Shown: positions 16,355 through 25,793, numbered from the stretch's first letter. The stretch is DNA of 62,314 nucleotides from Candidatus Rokuibacteriota bacterium (GCA_003220435.1 QHSL01000090.1:1-62314), one strand, 5' to 3'. Program-made: numbers and translations. Notes: generated by a model from the sequence alone, not told the origin.

Positions 16355-16371
16355 CGCGCTGATTCGATTTC
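16338..16371 (+). terminator. hairpin centred on the methyltransferase stop codon
   Basis: Outer arms GAAATCG/CGATTTC and inner arms GCGCG/CGCGC enclose the stop codon TGA, which is the inner loop. There is no T run, so intrinsic termination is uncertain. A role in message end stability is equally possible. Confidence 0.4.
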
Positions 16372-16538
16372 CTCTTGAATGTTCGCGAGCGAGAGTGTTA
16401 GAGTCCGCCAGATCCCAGAAGTAAGGAGAGCGTGCCGATTCGGTAATGCATTTGTTGCTTCTGCGCTCGCTGCTCCGGGAAATGATCGCGGACCTCGCGG
16501 GGCCGTCGTCCGCTGGGGACGAGACGAAGCAGGAAGGC

Positions 16539-17177
16539 ATGACACGGTATCTGATCGTCGTTGCACGGACGGAGCCCGCGGTCTACGAGCATCTCCGCAA
16601 TCGACACGTCGCGGATCCCAAGGTCAAGGTAGTCCTCGACCGTCGCGGCGCCCGGGACGCCGACCTGATGGACGGCCCACCGCCCGTCGAGCGTCGCCGC
16701 CGCCGCTCCTCGCTGATGACCGGCGCCTCGCACGAGCTGGTCGCCGTCACGCGCGAGGACACTGTCGAAGCTTCGAGCCCTAACCCGCAACCCCTCGCCC
16801 CGTACGAGGAGGCACCACGCCAGATGAGTCAGATCGAGACGATCGACGACGCGCAGCGGGTCACCCGGTGGCTCGCCGAGAGTCAGTACCAGCTGAGTCA
16901 CACGATCCCGTCGCTGATCGAGGATCGCGAAAGCCTGCGCCGTTCGCTGGAAGCGCGGGAGCAAGAGTGCCGAGAGCTCGGCGGCGAGATCGGCGAGCTT
17001 CGCCGGACGCTGGGCGCGCTCCAGAGCGAGCTCGACGCCTTGCGCGGCGAGCGCGCGACGGTCGCGCAGGCCTTCGGCGGTGTGGTGGATCTGCTGGGAC
17101 AGCTTCACCAGCCGCTGAACGACATCGCGCGTCGTCTGCAGACGGCGCAGCCGGCGGTCGGGACGCACCAGGGGTAG
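16539..17177 (+). CDS. coiled-coil protein of unknown function
   Basis: 212 residues from ATG 16539, chosen because AGGAAGG precedes it; the open frame extends to 16446 without a ribosome site. The N-terminal block (MTRYLIVVARTEPAVYEHLR, then VKVVLDRRGARD) looks like a small alpha/beta domain. A disordered basic and Pro-rich stretch follows (ERRRRRSS, about 55-100). The C-terminal half (about 115-195) is a long charged coiled coil (SLIEDRESLRRSLEAREQE, then heptads to GVVDLLGQLHQPLNDIARR). I recognise no named family. It is monocistronic, with a NYN-domain gene downstream behind its own promoter. Confidence 0.68.
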   Translation: MTRYLIVVARTEPAVYEHLRNRHVADPKVKVVLDRRGARDADLMDGPPPVERRRRRSSLMTGASHELVAVTREDTVEASSPNPQPLAPYEEAPRQMSQIETIDDAQRVTRWLAESQYQLSHTIPSLIEDRESLRRSLEAREQECRELGGEIGELRRTLGALQSELDALRGERATVAQAFGGVVDLLGQLHQPLNDIARRLQTAQPAVGTHQG

Positions 17178-17228
17178 CCGCAGGCCGCGCGCCGGCTCGG
17201 GCGCGGAGGCGATCGCCGAGATCCGGGT

Positions 17229-17253
17229 GGCCTGGCCCACCGTGGGCCAGGCC
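17229..17253. promoter_or_regulatory. 25-bp perfect palindrome (11-3-11) upstream of the NYN gene
   Basis: Arms GGCCTGGCCCA and TGGGCCAGGCC around CCG. It lies three bases before the TATGAT hexamer, so a protein bound here would cover the promoter spacer. It could instead be a terminator hairpin of the upstream gene, but no T run follows. Confidence 0.5.
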
Positions 17254-17255
17254 CG

Positions 17256-17261
17256 TATGAT
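17256..17261 (+). promoter_or_regulatory. -10 hexamer TATGAT, leaderless NYN gene
   Basis: TATGAT ends six bases before ATG 17268. There is no room for a ribosome-binding site, so the message is probably leaderless. Confidence 0.5.
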
Positions 17262-17267
17262 GCACGC

Positions 17268-18329
17268 ATGGAACGAACGACCGCCAGGCGCGGACGGCGC
17301 CCCGCCGCCGTAAAGACGAGCGCTCCCGCGGACCCCGGACTCGGCACCGCCGCCGAGGCGCCCGAGCGCGCGTTCGCGGCTCGCCGGCCGCGGCCCGCGC
17401 CGGAGCCGCCGCCGCCCGCGAACCGGCACGCGATCTTCTTCGACGTCGAGAACACCAGCAACCCGGGGCGCATCAGTCGCGTGCTCGAGCGGCTCGCCAT
17501 CGACCGCCGCGACCGCCGCACCGAATTCTTCGCCATCGGCAACTGGCGGGTCATCGGTGCGGAGACGGCGCGCTTGCTGGCCCGTCACGGTGCCCAGCTG
17601 GTTCACAGCGCGCCGTCCACCGGCGTGCGCGACTGGAGCGATCTCCGTATCGCGGTGAGCGCGGGCGTGTGGCTCGCGGTCGCGCGCCCCGGCGACGTGC
17701 TGGAGGTCGTGTCGGACGACCGCGCGTTCGACGCCGTGGGCGACGTGGCGGCCGCGCTGGGAATCGCCTTTCACCGCCTGACCTCGCGCGCGATCGGGGA
17801 GGCGTCGGAACCCGCGCCGACTCACGGTGGGTCGGGGGGCGACCGGCGCCGGCGCCGCGGAGGGCGTGGCCGGCGCGGAAGGTCGGCGCCCGTTACGGAC
17901 ATTGCGCCCTGGCGGCCCGAGCCTCCGCGTCCGGAGTCGTCGCCGGCTCCCGACCCGGGTGAGGCGCACACCGCGCCGCACGACGAGCTCGTGCTCGTCG
18001 TCCGCGAGCTGGCCGACCGCTCGCCCAACGGCGCCGTCCTCATCGACAACGTAGCCCGGACGCTCAAGGCGCGCGGGTTCAGTCGCCCGCCGGGCTCGCC
18101 CCGGCTCGTCACACGGCTCCGTCGCATCAAGGAGCTGTCGGTGAGCCCGACCGGCATGATCTCGCTGGCGCAGCCGGCGGCGCCGGTCGACGTCGCGCCC
18201 GTGCCGCCCATACCAATCGACGAGACGAGCGTGGCCGCGCCCGCGCCGGCGGGTCGTCGTCGGAGATCGCGACGGGGAGGACGGCGTCGGCGGCGCCCGC
18301 GCGCGGCGAGCAGCGCCGAGGGACGCTAG
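17268..18329 (+). CDS. NYN-domain (PIN-like) nuclease with LOTUS-like C-terminal domain and RGG-rich linkers
   Basis: 353 residues with a LabA-like NYN nuclease domain at about 52-175. Its acidic residues are visible in HAIFFDVENTSNPG, RDWSDLRIAV and EVVSDDRAFD, consistent with the divalent-metal site of PIN/NYN RNases. A disordered linker with an RG-rich run (RRRRRGGRGRRGR, about 195-207) follows. A compact segment at about 240-302 (LVLVVRELADRSPNG, VARTLKARGF, LVTRLRRIKELSV) fits the winged-helix OST-HTH/LOTUS-like domain that accompanies NYN in bacteria. The tail is again Arg-rich. An RNA-binding or RNA-cleaving role is inferred. The stop codon shares CTAG with the convergent thioesterase gene. 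Confidence 0.82.
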   Translation: MERTTARRGRRPAAVKTSAPADPGLGTAAEAPERAFAARRPRPAPEPPPPANRHAIFFDVENTSNPGRISRVLERLAIDRRDRRTEFFAIGNWRVIGAETARLLARHGAQLVHSAPSTGVRDWSDLRIAVSAGVWLAVARPGDVLEVVSDDRAFDAVGDVAAALGIAFHRLTSRAIGEASEPAPTHGGSGGDRRRRRGGRGRRGRSAPVTDIAPWRPEPPRPESSPAPDPGEAHTAPHDELVLVVRELADRSPNGAVLIDNVARTLKARGFSRPPGSPRLVTRLRRIKELSVSPTGMISLAQPAAPVDVAPVPPIPIDETSVAAPAPAGRRRRSRRGGRRRRRPRAASSAEGR

Positions 18330-19204
18330 CCGACCAGGATCGCCTTGGCCTTGTCGCGGATCGCGTCGGGCAGCGGCGTGGGCCGCCGCGCATCCATGTC
18401 GAGGTGCACACCGAGCTGCTCGAGCGTCGCCACGCGCTCGCCGGTGCGCTCGTTCGTCATCACGTGGAACAGGCGCATCGAGGAGTTGCCCACGTGGAGG
18501 AGCGCCGAGCGCACGCACGCGACGTCCCCCGGACGGAGCGCGCCGAAGAACTCGAGTTGGAACTCGAACGTCGAGAAGCCACGGCGCTCGGTCCGCATGT
18601 AGCCGGGCGTCATGCCGAAGACTGCGGTCGCCTGGACGTTGGCCGCTGAGAAGCGGTGGACGTAGTGCATGAGCCCGACCCGGCCGACGACGTCCACCTC
18701 TTCCGGGCGCACCGTGTCGCGTGAGCTGTCGCGGAACCCCTCGAGTCCGCGCGGTCGCGGCCGCTGCTCGCGCGGTGGCGCGTCCCACTGGACGCGCCGG
18801 CCCTCGGCGGCGTGGCGCTGCGCCGCGGTGAACGGGCGGGCGGCGCCATGCCGCGCTTCGGCATGGCGAACGCGCTGCTCGACCGTGGTGCAGACCTCGC
18901 CCGTCTCGGAGTTGAAGACCTTGTGGCCCAGCAGGAGCGCGTCGCGCTCGACCGCCACGACGCCGCTGGTGATGTGCATCACGTCGCCGACGCGCAGCTC
19001 GCGGAGGTACCGCACGTAGCAGTCGGCGGTCACGAAGGCGCGGCCCCGGCGCCGGGCGTAGCCGAGGCCGAAATCGAGGACGTCCAGGAGCCCGAGCACC
19101 GCGTCGCCGAGGCGAGCGAAATAGAACGCGACGGTGAGGTGGTCGTTGTGGTCCACCTCCCAGCGATTCACCATGCCGCGGTACGTCTCGAGCCAGCCGC
19201 TCAC
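18326..19204 (-). CDS. double-hotdog acyl-CoA thioesterase
   Basis: 292 residues containing two hotdog domains in tandem. The first (about 10-125) has RWEVDHNDHLTVAFYFARLGDA, the Asp-containing helix of 4HBT thioesterases, and RYLRELRVGDVMHI. The second (about 170-290) has VDVVGRVGLMHYVHRFSAA and FEFQLEFFGALRPGDVACV. Hotdog enzymes of this kind hydrolyse acyl-CoA thioesters such as carnitinyl-CoA or hydroxybenzoyl-CoA. I chose GTG 19204 because AAGGAGG lies six bases upstream; the frame otherwise runs to 19252. It is convergent with the NYN gene. Confidence 0.83.
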   Translation of the reverse strand: MSGWLETYRGMVNRWEVDHNDHLTVAFYFARLGDAVLGLLDVLDFGLGYARRRGRAFVTADCYVRYLRELRVGDVMHITSGVVAVERDALLLGHKVFNSETGEVCTTVEQRVRHAEARHGAARPFTAAQRHAAEGRRVQWDAPPREQRPRPRGLEGFRDSSRDTVRPEEVDVVGRVGLMHYVHRFSAANVQATAVFGMTPGYMRTERRGFSTFEFQLEFFGALRPGDVACVRSALLHVGNSSMRLFHVMTNERTGERVATLEQLGVHLDMDARRPTPLPDAIRDKAKAILVG

Positions 19205-19321
19205 GGAGTCCTCCTTCGTGATCCAGTCCGAATCGATCGCCCAAGCGTACACGAGTTCGAGTACTTAGACGACAGAGGCCTACCACACCGCGTTCGGGGG
19301 TCGGATGTTAAGCTGAGATAA

Positions 19322-19342
19322 CGGGGCAGGATCGACGCCCCG
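19322..19342 (+). other. short hairpin in the leader of the MASE1 sensor gene
   Basis: CGGGGC and GCCCCG pair across nine bases, and further short complementary segments follow up to the AGGAG ribosome site at 19380. The leader is probably structured, but it matches no riboswitch I know. Confidence 0.3.
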
Positions 19343-19385
19343 GGCCGCAGGGGCTCGGCAACGGACTTCGGGTCGTGGATAGGAG

Positions 19386-20921
19386 ATGCCCTCACGTAAG
19401 GCCGTGGTGTTCTGGCAGCTGGTTCCCCTGACGATCGCCTATTTCGTGGCCGGAAAGTTCGGCCTCAGCCTGGCGTTCGTCAACGCCAGCTCGTCGGCGG
19501 TGTGGCCGCCCACCGGGATCGCGTTCGCGGCGTTCCTCCTGCTGGGGCACCGCGTGTGGCCCGCCGTGCTGGTCGGGGCGTTCCTGGTGAACATCACGAC
19601 GGCCGGCTCGGTTGCCACGTCGGTCGGCATCGCGGCCGGCAACACCCTGGAAGGGTTTCTCGGCGCGTACCTCGTCAGGCGGTTCGCGAACGGACGGCGG
19701 GTCTTCGAGCGGTCGCGCGACGTCTTCAAGTTCACCCTGCTGGCCGCCTTGCTGAGCACGGCGGTGAGCGCGACGGTCGGGGTGACCACGCTGTCGCTTG
19801 GCGGGTACGCCGAGTGGTCCGACTACGGCTCGATCTGGTTCACGTGGTGGCTGGGCGATGTGGTCGGCGATCTGGTCGTGGCCCCGATGCTGGTGCTCTG
19901 GAGCGCCCGCCGCCGCCTGCGGCTGAGCCGCGGCCACGTCATCGAGGCCGCCTGCCTGCTGGGAGTTCTGGCCGCGATCACCGTCGGCGTGTTCGGCGGG
20001 CTCATCGGCCAGCCGCTCACCTTCCTCTGCGCGCTGCCCCTGCTGTGGGCGGCGTTCCGCTTCGGCCCGCGGGACACGGCGACCGCGATCGCGTTGCTCT
20101 CGACGATCGCGATCTGGGGCACCGTGCGCGGGCGCGGTCCGTTCGCCGACCAGCCGCCGAGCGAGTCGCTGCTGCTGCTGCAGGCCTTCCTGGGGACGAT
20201 GGCGATCACGAGCATCCTGATCGCGGCCGTCGTCGCCGAGCGCAAGCGGGACGAGGCGGAGCTGGCCTATCTCGCGTCGATCGTGGAGTCCTCGGACGAC
20301 GCGATCGTGAGCAAGACGCTCGATGGCGTCATCACGAGCTGGAACGGGGGCGCCCAGCGTCTCTACGGCCATTCGGCCACCGAAGCGGTCGGTCAGCCGG
20401 TCTCCATGCTCATCCCGCCCGACCGCCCGAACGAGCTGATCCGGGTCCTGGCGAGGCTCAAGCGGGGTGAGCACGTCGAGCCGTACGAGACCGTGCGCGT
20501 GCGGAAGGACGGCAGCCGCGTCCAGGTCTCCATCACCGTTTCGCCGGTGCGTGACGCTCTCGGCACGATCATCGCGGCGTCGGCGATCGGGCGCGACATC
20601 ACGGAGGACAAGCGCGCGGAGGAGGCGCTCCGCGAGGCGACGGCGCTGCGCTCGGTGGCAAGCCTGGCCGTGGCCGCGGCTCACGAGATCAACAACCCGC
20701 TCACGGTCGTCTCGGGCGAGGTCCAGCTGCTCGCCCGGGAGGGCGGGGGCGCCCGTTGGGAGACCCGTATCGCCGCGATGGCCGAGGCGCTCGACCGGAT
20801 CCACGAGGTCGTCGCGCGGATGAGCCGGATCACCCGCCTCGAGCAGGCCGAGCACCTGAAGAACATGCCCGAGATGCTCGACCTCCGGAAATCGAGCGGC
20901 GACCCCGACGGTCCCGGCTAG
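19386..20921 (+). CDS. MASE1-PAS-HisKA membrane sensor lacking an ATPase domain
   Basis: 511-residue membrane sensor. Residues 1-290 form a MASE1 domain with about eight hydrophobic helices and the typical [20 protein letters not shown] near the N-terminus. A PAS domain follows (about 295-415, [17 protein letters not shown], ending in [14 protein letters not shown]). A HisKA dimerisation helix carries the H-box [16 protein letters not shown]. The protein stops about 70 residues later without any HATPase_c domain. It could therefore be phosphorylated only by a partner kinase, or act by dimerisation. AGGAG precedes the ATG. It ends in a CTAG shared with the convergent aldo/keto reductase. Confidence 0.88.
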   Translation: MPSRKAVVFWQLVPLTIAYFVAGKFGLSLAFVNASSSAVWPPTGIAFAAFLLLGHRVWPAVLVGAFLVNITTAGSVATSVGIAAGNTLEGFLGAYLVRRFANGRRVFERSRDVFKFTLLAALLSTAVSATVGVTTLSLGGYAEWSDYGSIWFTWWLGDVVGDLVVAPMLVLWSARRRLRLSRGHVIEAACLLGVLAAITVGVFGGLIGQPLTFLCALPLLWAAFRFGPRDTATAIALLSTIAIWGTVRGRGPFADQPPSESLLLLQAFLGTMAITSILIAAVVAERKRDEAELAYLASIVESSDDAIVSKTLDGVITSWNGGAQRLYGHSATEAVGQPVSMLIPPDRPNELIRVLARLKRGEHVEPYETVRVRKDGSRVQVSITVSPVRDALGTIIAASAIGRDITEDKRAEEALREATALRSVASLAVAAAHEINNPLTVVSGEVQLLAREGGGARWETRIAAMAEALDRIHEVVARMSRITRLEQAEHLKNMPEMLDLRKSSGDPDGPG

Positions 20922-21901
20922 ATATGTACGCCCTTCATCTGCGCTTCCGGATACCGCGTGCCGGACGCGGCGCCCGCTGGAATCGCCGCCGCGATGCGCT
21001 CCGAGTCACGCGCGTCGAGACGGACCCCTAGCGCCTGCACGTTCTCCTCGAGCCGCTCGCGCCGCTTGGTGCCCGGGATCGGGACGATGTCCTGCCCCAG
21101 CGCCAGGAGCCAGGCGAGCGCCAGCTGGGCCGGCGTGCAGCCCTTCTCCTTTGCGATCGTCTCGATTCGCTTCACGAGCTCGAGGTTCTTCGCGAAGTTG
21201 GCCTCCTGGAAGCGCGGATGATCGCGCCGCCGGTCGTCCGCCGGGATGTCGACGAGGCTCTGGACCTTCCCGGAGAGCCAGCTGCGCCCGAGCGGCGAGT
21301 ACGCGACGAACGAGATCCCGAGCTCGCGCAGCGTGGGCAGCGTCGCCTCCGCCTCGACGCGGTAGAGGAGCGAGTACTCGCTCTGCACCACGCTGAGCGG
21401 GTGGACGCCGTGCGCGCGGCGAACGGTCGCGGGCGCCGCTTCGCAGAGCCCGATGTAGCGGACCTTCCCGCGCTCGATCAGCCGCTTCATCGCGCCGACG
21501 GTGTCCTCGATGGGCACCGTCGGGTCCACGCGGTGCTGGTAGTAGAGGTCGATGACGTCCACCCCCAGCCGCTTGAGGCTCGCGTCGCACGCCTCGACGA
21601 CGTACTCGGGCCGGCCGTTGACCGAGGCGCGTCCTTCAGGCGTCCGCACCTGGCCGAACTTCGTGGTGACCACTACCTGGTTCCGCCGCCCGCGAATCGC
21701 ACGCCCGAGGAGCTCCTCGTTGTGGCCGAAGCCGTACATGTCCGAGGAATCGAGGAAATTGACGCCCAGGTCCAGGGCGCGGTGGACGACCTCGATGGAT
21801 TGCGCGTCGTCGCCCTTGCCGTACGTGCCCGACATCGACATGCAGCCGAGCCCGATGGCCGGCACCGAGAGCGAGCTGTGGCCGAGCGTGCGGTATTCCA
21901 T
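20918..21901 (-). CDS. aldo/keto reductase
   Basis: 327-residue NADPH-dependent aldo/keto reductase of the YajO/Tas-like type. The (beta/alpha)8 signature is clear: [13 protein letters not shown] at the N-terminus and the catalytic tetrad in [17 protein letters not shown] (Asp, Tyr), VVTTKFGQ (Lys) and LYYQHRVDP (His). The C-terminal nucleotide-binding [16 protein letters not shown] is also present. ATG 21901 has AAGGAGA upstream. The frame continues far beyond (to 24319) only as a GC-driven shadow of the gene on the other strand. It reduces an aldehyde or ketone in the cytoplasm; the substrate is unknown. Confidence 0.94.
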   Translation of the reverse strand: MEYRTLGHSSLSVPAIGLGCMSMSGTYGKGDDAQSIEVVHRALDLGVNFLDSSDMYGFGHNEELLGRAIRGRRNQVVVTTKFGQVRTPEGRASVNGRPEYVVEACDASLKRLGVDVIDLYYQHRVDPTVPIEDTVGAMKRLIERGKVRYIGLCEAAPATVRRAHGVHPLSVVQSEYSLLYRVEAEATLPTLRELGISFVAYSPLGRSWLSGKVQSLVDIPADDRRRDHPRFQEANFAKNLELVKRIETIAKEKGCTPAQLALAWLLALGQDIVPIPGTKRRERLEENVQALGVRLDARDSERIAAAIPAGAASGTRYPEAQMKGVHI

Positions 21902-21975
21902 GGTGTCTCCTTGGGTTGAAGCCCTGCGGGATTCTACAACACCCCCCGTATCCGGCCCCGGCTGGCCCGACTTGC

Positions 21976-21981
21976 TACAAT
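21976..21981 (+). promoter_or_regulatory. extended -10 TGC-TACAAT, leaderless GAF gene
   Basis: TACAAT, preceded by TG as in extended -10 promoters, ends seven bases before ATG 21989, placing the transcript start at the first codon. Confidence 0.55.
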
Positions 21982-21988
21982 AGCTGCC

Positions 21989-24433
21989 ATGTTCAACACG
22001 TGGCAGAGTCTCGCGGCACGGTCGGCCGACATCCAGACGCTCACCGGCAACCCCTCCTCGTTCCCGTTCAAGACCGAGCTGAGCCTGGCCCCGCTGTTCG
22101 ACTTCTGGGCCAAGAAGTACGACGACGACAGCTCGGCCAAGGGCGCGTTCATCCGGACGGTGCGCGAGCAGGTCAAGCAGGTGCCCGAGCTCATCGGCCC
22201 GATCAGCGACCTCGGCGTGATCAACCGCCATCGCCCTCTGATGGACGTGCTCATGTCCGGCATTTTCCCGCCGGCCTTCTTCGAGCAGGAGTTCTCGGCC
22301 GTCCTGATCCCGTTCATGCTGAAGAGCTTCTACGCCACGCCGCCCTTCGATCGGCTCCTGCGCGCCGAGGACGGCACGCTGCGCGGGCGCGTGAACCTCG
22401 ACGCGCAGATGATGGGCGCCATGCGCCTGTTCTTCGCCTACACGCTGGTGCTGGAGCGCGTCTACGGGATCCACCTCGACGTGGACTATCCGCTGATCCT
22501 CACCGTGCCCGACCCCGACACCGGGCTCGACCGTCACTTCAAGATGGAGTTCGACTGGCGATTCGTGGAGGTCGAGACGGTCGGCCCCGTGCCGACGCTC
22601 AGCGACGACATGCGGCAGCGCCTGCGGGGCAATCTCCTCGACCCCGAGCGCTTCCGTGAGATCTTGCCGCCCGACTCGTTCGTGTTCCGCGGCTTCACGA
22701 TCTTCAAGGCCATCGAGGTCACGGACCAGGAAGTGCTGTCGTCGCTCGAGCGCGATCTGATCGACAAAGAGTCGATCGTCTCCCACACGCGCTTCAAGGC
22801 GCTCCAGGACAAGCTGCGGGTGCTCTTCCGGCGGCCCGAGCTGCGCTTCGGGCTGGCCGCGCTCGACGGTAACCAGGTGCTCGTCCTCAACTACGGCGCC
22901 GAGTGCGAGCACGCGTGCATCTTCGCCGACTCCCGGCACCACAGCGTCGAGGAGTTCCGCGGGTCCGTCTACGAGCGTGCGGTGACGCAAAAAAGCCCGC
23001 TGATCGTCGAGGATCTGGCCCAGATGCCCGGCCGGACGCCGGCCGACGACGAGATCATGGAGTGGGGGCTCCGCAACATCATCGTGGCGCCCCTCTACTA
23101 CCAGGATCGGGTGATCGGCACGCTCGAGCTCGGCTCGCCGAAGCCCGGTGATCTCGACTGGACGCATCTGCCGAAGCTTCACCAGATCCTCCCGCTCTTC
23201 TCGATGGCCGTGCAGCGCAGCATGGAAGAGCTGAACTCCCGCGTGCAGGCCTTCATCAAGGAGAAGTGCACGGCGATCCATCCGGTGGTGGAGTGGCGCT
23301 TCCGCAAGGCGGTCCTCAAGGGGATCGAGCAGTGGGCGGAAGGCGTCGAAGACACGTCGCTCGAGCTGGAGCCGATCGTGTTCGAGAAGATCTATCCGCT
23401 GTACGCGCTGTCCGACATCCGCGGCTCCTCGACGCAGCGGAGCCTCGCGATCCAGGCCGATCTGCTGACGCAGCTGCGGCTGGCCCGGGACGTCGTCCGC
23501 TGGGCGCACGACGCGCGGCCGCTGCCCGGGCTCCACGAGCTGCTGTACCGCATCGACAAGCACACCGGGAAGATCCAGACGAACCTCAACTCGGGCGACG
23601 AGGTGTCGATCATCACGTTCCTCCGGTCCGATGTTGAAGCGCTGTTCGACCATCTCCAGACGTTCGGCCCCGGCGTGCGCGAGCGGGTGGAGGCCTACCG
23701 GGCCGCGCTCGATCCGCGCATCGGCACCGTGTACGACCGCCGCCGGCTGTTCGAGGAGAGCGTGACCCGGATCGCCGACGGGATCTCGTCCTATCTGGAC
23801 CTCGAGGAGCAGACGGCCCAGACGATGTTCCCGCACTACTTCGAGAAACAGAAGACGGACGGCGTCGATCACCAGATCTATGTCGGCGGCTCGCTGCTCG
23901 AGGACGGGCGCTTCGATCCCCTCTACCTCAAGAGTCTGCGGCTCTGGCAGCTGATGGTGATCTGCGGCATCGCGCTCCGGGTCAATCGTCTCAAGGAGAA
24001 GCTGCCGGTTCCGCTCGAGGTGACTCATCTCGTGCTCGTCCAGCACAGCCCGCTGTCGATCCGGTTCCGCTTCGACGAGAAGCGGTTCGACGTCGACGGC
24101 GCGTACGACATCCGCTACGAGATCGTCAAGAAGCGGATCGACAAGGCCGTGATCAAGGGGACCGAGGAGCGCGTGACCCAGCCCGGGAAGATCGCCATCG
24201 TCTACTCGCATCCCGGCGAGGCCTACGAGTACCGGGCCTACCTCGAATACCTGTCCTCGCTCGGCTACGTGAACGGCGAGGTCGAGGACGTCGAGCTCGA
24301 AGAGCTGCAGGGCGTGCACGGCCTCCGCGCGCTGAGGGCCGCGATCGACCTGCGCAACCCGAAGATCGAAAAGCGCGTGGCGCTCAGCGACCTCCAGGCG
24401 GCGACGGGCGGGGCGGCCTCCTCCCGCAACTGA
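21989..24433 (+). CDS. 814-residue GAF-domain protein
   Basis: Large soluble protein with no membrane segment. The N-terminal 230 residues are helical. The segment [18 protein letters not shown] and following [14 protein letters not shown] lead into a GAF-like domain at about 275-420 ([37 protein letters not shown]). The C-terminal 390 residues are alpha/beta and helical, with [17 protein letters not shown] as a recognisable block. The layout resembles large GAF-domain proteins known from Bacteroidetes, where the function is also unknown. It stands alone between an aldo/keto reductase and a CoA transferase, both transcribed toward other partners. The start is supported by an extended -10 hexamer seven bases upstream. 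Confidence 0.82.
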   Translation: MFNTWQSLAARSADIQTLTGNPSSFPFKTELSLAPLFDFWAKKYDDDSSAKGAFIRTVREQVKQVPELIGPISDLGVINRHRPLMDVLMSGIFPPAFFEQEFSAVLIPFMLKSFYATPPFDRLLRAEDGTLRGRVNLDAQMMGAMRLFFAYTLVLERVYGIHLDVDYPLILTVPDPDTGLDRHFKMEFDWRFVEVETVGPVPTLSDDMRQRLRGNLLDPERFREILPPDSFVFRGFTIFKAIEVTDQEVLSSLERDLIDKESIVSHTRFKALQDKLRVLFRRPELRFGLAALDGNQVLVLNYGAECEHACIFADSRHHSVEEFRGSVYERAVTQKSPLIVEDLAQMPGRTPADDEIMEWGLRNIIVAPLYYQDRVIGTLELGSPKPGDLDWTHLPKLHQILPLFSMAVQRSMEELNSRVQAFIKEKCTAIHPVVEWRFRKAVLKGIEQWAEGVEDTSLELEPIVFEKIYPLYALSDIRGSSTQRSLAIQADLLTQLRLARDVVRWAHDARPLPGLHELLYRIDKHTGKIQTNLNSGDEVSIITFLRSDVEALFDHLQTFGPGVRERVEAYRAALDPRIGTVYDRRRLFEESVTRIADGISSYLDLEEQTAQTMFPHYFEKQKTDGVDHQIYVGGSLLEDGRFDPLYLKSLRLWQLMVICGIALRVNRLKEKLPVPLEVTHLVLVQHSPLSIRFRFDEKRFDVDGAYDIRYEIVKKRIDKAVIKGTEERVTQPGKIAIVYSHPGEAYEYRAYLEYLSSLGYVNGEVEDVELEELQGVHGLRALRAAIDLRNPKIEKRVALSDLQAATGGAASSRN

Positions 24434-24454
24434 ACGCGTCCCGCCCCGCCGCGC

Positions 24455-25744
24455 TCAGCGACGCGGCGCGAGCCGATCGCGCGTCACACCCTCCGCCAGC
24501 AGCGTCTCCACCTCGGCGCTCGAAAATCCCAGCTCCCCGAGGATCGCGCGCGTCGCCGAGCCGAACGCTGGCGTCGCCTCCGCCGGGACGAACCCGCCGC
24601 CGTCCAGCGACACCGGCGGCGCCAGCACCCGCACGCGCCCGAGGGAGGGGTGCGCCAGGTCGTGGAGCATGCCGTTGGCGAGCGGCTGCTCGTCGTCCAG
24701 GAGTTCGAGCGGCAGCTTGACCGCCGCGGCGGGAATGCCGCCGGCGTCGAAGATCGGCTGCCACTCGGCGGCGGTGCGGCCGGCCACGGCCGCCTCGACG
24801 CGGGCCCGAAGCTCCGCGTAGTGCTTCAGCTCGGCCGTCCGATCCGCAATCGGCCGCTCGAGCGCCTCGTCGGTGAGTCCGAGGGCCTTGATGAACGCAC
24901 GCCGGAGCGACAGACTGCCGCACGCGACCGCGATGGCGGCATCGCGCGTCGCGTAGGTGCGGTAGTAGATGTTGGTCATCGCCGGCGTGCGGATCGTTGG
25001 AGTGAGCGTCGCCTGCTCGGCGTACGGCCGTCCGGCGGCGCGGAGCTCCGCGAGCCGGGCGCGGAGCCCGTCGTGGACGGGCCCGTCGGCGGACTCTATA
25101 CGGACCATGGAGTTGTTCTGCAGCAGGAGCGCCGCCATCAGCAGCGACACGTCCACTTCGCCGCCGCGCCCGGTGGTCGCCCGCCGCAGCAGCGCGGACG
25201 CGATGCCGAACGAGAGCAGCATCGCGCACATATAGTCGACCGCCGGGTTCTCGCCGCCCGTGGGCACGCCGTCCTGGATTCGTCCGCTCGCCGCCATCAG
25301 GCCGCTGCGCGCCTGCACGACCAGGTCCATCCCGGCGAGTCGCGCGGCGGGCCCCCGCCGGCCGAAGGCGCTGACGTTGCCGACCACGAGCCGCGGATAA
25401 CGCGGCGCCAGGGTGGTCCAGTCGAGGCCGAGCTCGGCCGCCAGGCCGGGCCGGAAGTTGGTGAGCACGACGTCGGCGCGGCCCACGAGGCGCTCGACGA
25501 TCCGCGCGGCGGAGGGATGGTGCAGGTCGAGTGGCAGCGAGCGCTTGCCGCGGTTGCGCGACACGAAGTGGCGCGTTTCGCCGGGCGCCAGCGGCGCCAG
25601 CAGGCGCACCGGGTCACCCTCGACCGACTCCACCTTGACGACGTTGGCGCCGCCCTCGGAGAGGACCTGGGCGCAGAAGGGGACCGCGATGAACTGGCCG
25701 AACTCGACGACCTCGATGCCGGCGAACGGGCGGGCGTTGTCCAT
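24455..25744 (-). CDS. family III CoA transferase (CaiB/BaiF)
   Basis: 429-residue class III acyl-CoA transferase. The N-terminal Rossmann part has GIEVVEFGQFIAVPFCAQVLS and ANVVKVESVEGDPVRLL. It continues with SRNRGKRSLPLDLHHPSA and VLTNFRPGLAAELGLDW. The catalytic Asp is in GMDLVVQARSGLMAASG. The middle block ENPAVDYMCAMLLSFGIASAL is typical. It would move CoA between carboxylic acids; relatives use carnitine, bile acids, formate/oxalate or benzylsuccinate, and nothing here picks one. TAGGCT ends eight bases before ATG 25744, a leaderless arrangement. Confidence 0.93.
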   Translation of the reverse strand: MDNARPFAGIEVVEFGQFIAVPFCAQVLSEGGANVVKVESVEGDPVRLLAPLAPGETRHFVSRNRGKRSLPLDLHHPSAARIVERLVGRADVVLTNFRPGLAAELGLDWTTLAPRYPRLVVGNVSAFGRRGPAARLAGMDLVVQARSGLMAASGRIQDGVPTGGENPAVDYMCAMLLSFGIASALLRRATTGRGGEVDVSLLMAALLLQNNSMVRIESADGPVHDGLRARLAELRAAGRPYAEQATLTPTIRTPAMTNIYYRTYATRDAAIAVACGSLSLRRAFIKALGLTDEALERPIADRTAELKHYAELRARVEAAVAGRTAAEWQPIFDAGGIPAAAVKLPLELLDDEQPLANGMLHDLAHPSLGRVRVLAPPVSLDGGGFVPAEATPAFGSATRAILGELGFSSAEVETLLAEGVTRDRLAPRR

Positions 25745-25752
25745 GGCGCGCT

Positions 25753-25758
25753 AGCCTA
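25753..25758 (-). promoter_or_regulatory. -10 hexamer TAGGCT for the CoA transferase
   Basis: On the minus strand TAGGCT ends eight bases before ATG 25744, with no Shine-Dalgarno sequence between. Confidence 0.45.
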
Positions 25759-25793
25759 GCGGTGAATGGGCCGAGTGCCAAGCGTGGTGGTGC

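Noticed and set aside
19300-19385. Possible riboswitch before the MASE1 sensor gene
   Set aside because: Short GC-rich hairpins are present, but none of the conserved bases of c-di-GMP or other known riboswitches could be found.
20918-24319. 1133-codon open frame on the minus strand
   Set aside because: Only its end (from 21901) is the aldo/keto reductase. The rest is a shadow of the GAF gene on the other strand, caused by high GC at third positions; its translation is rich in His, Arg, Glu and Asp with no recognisable domain.
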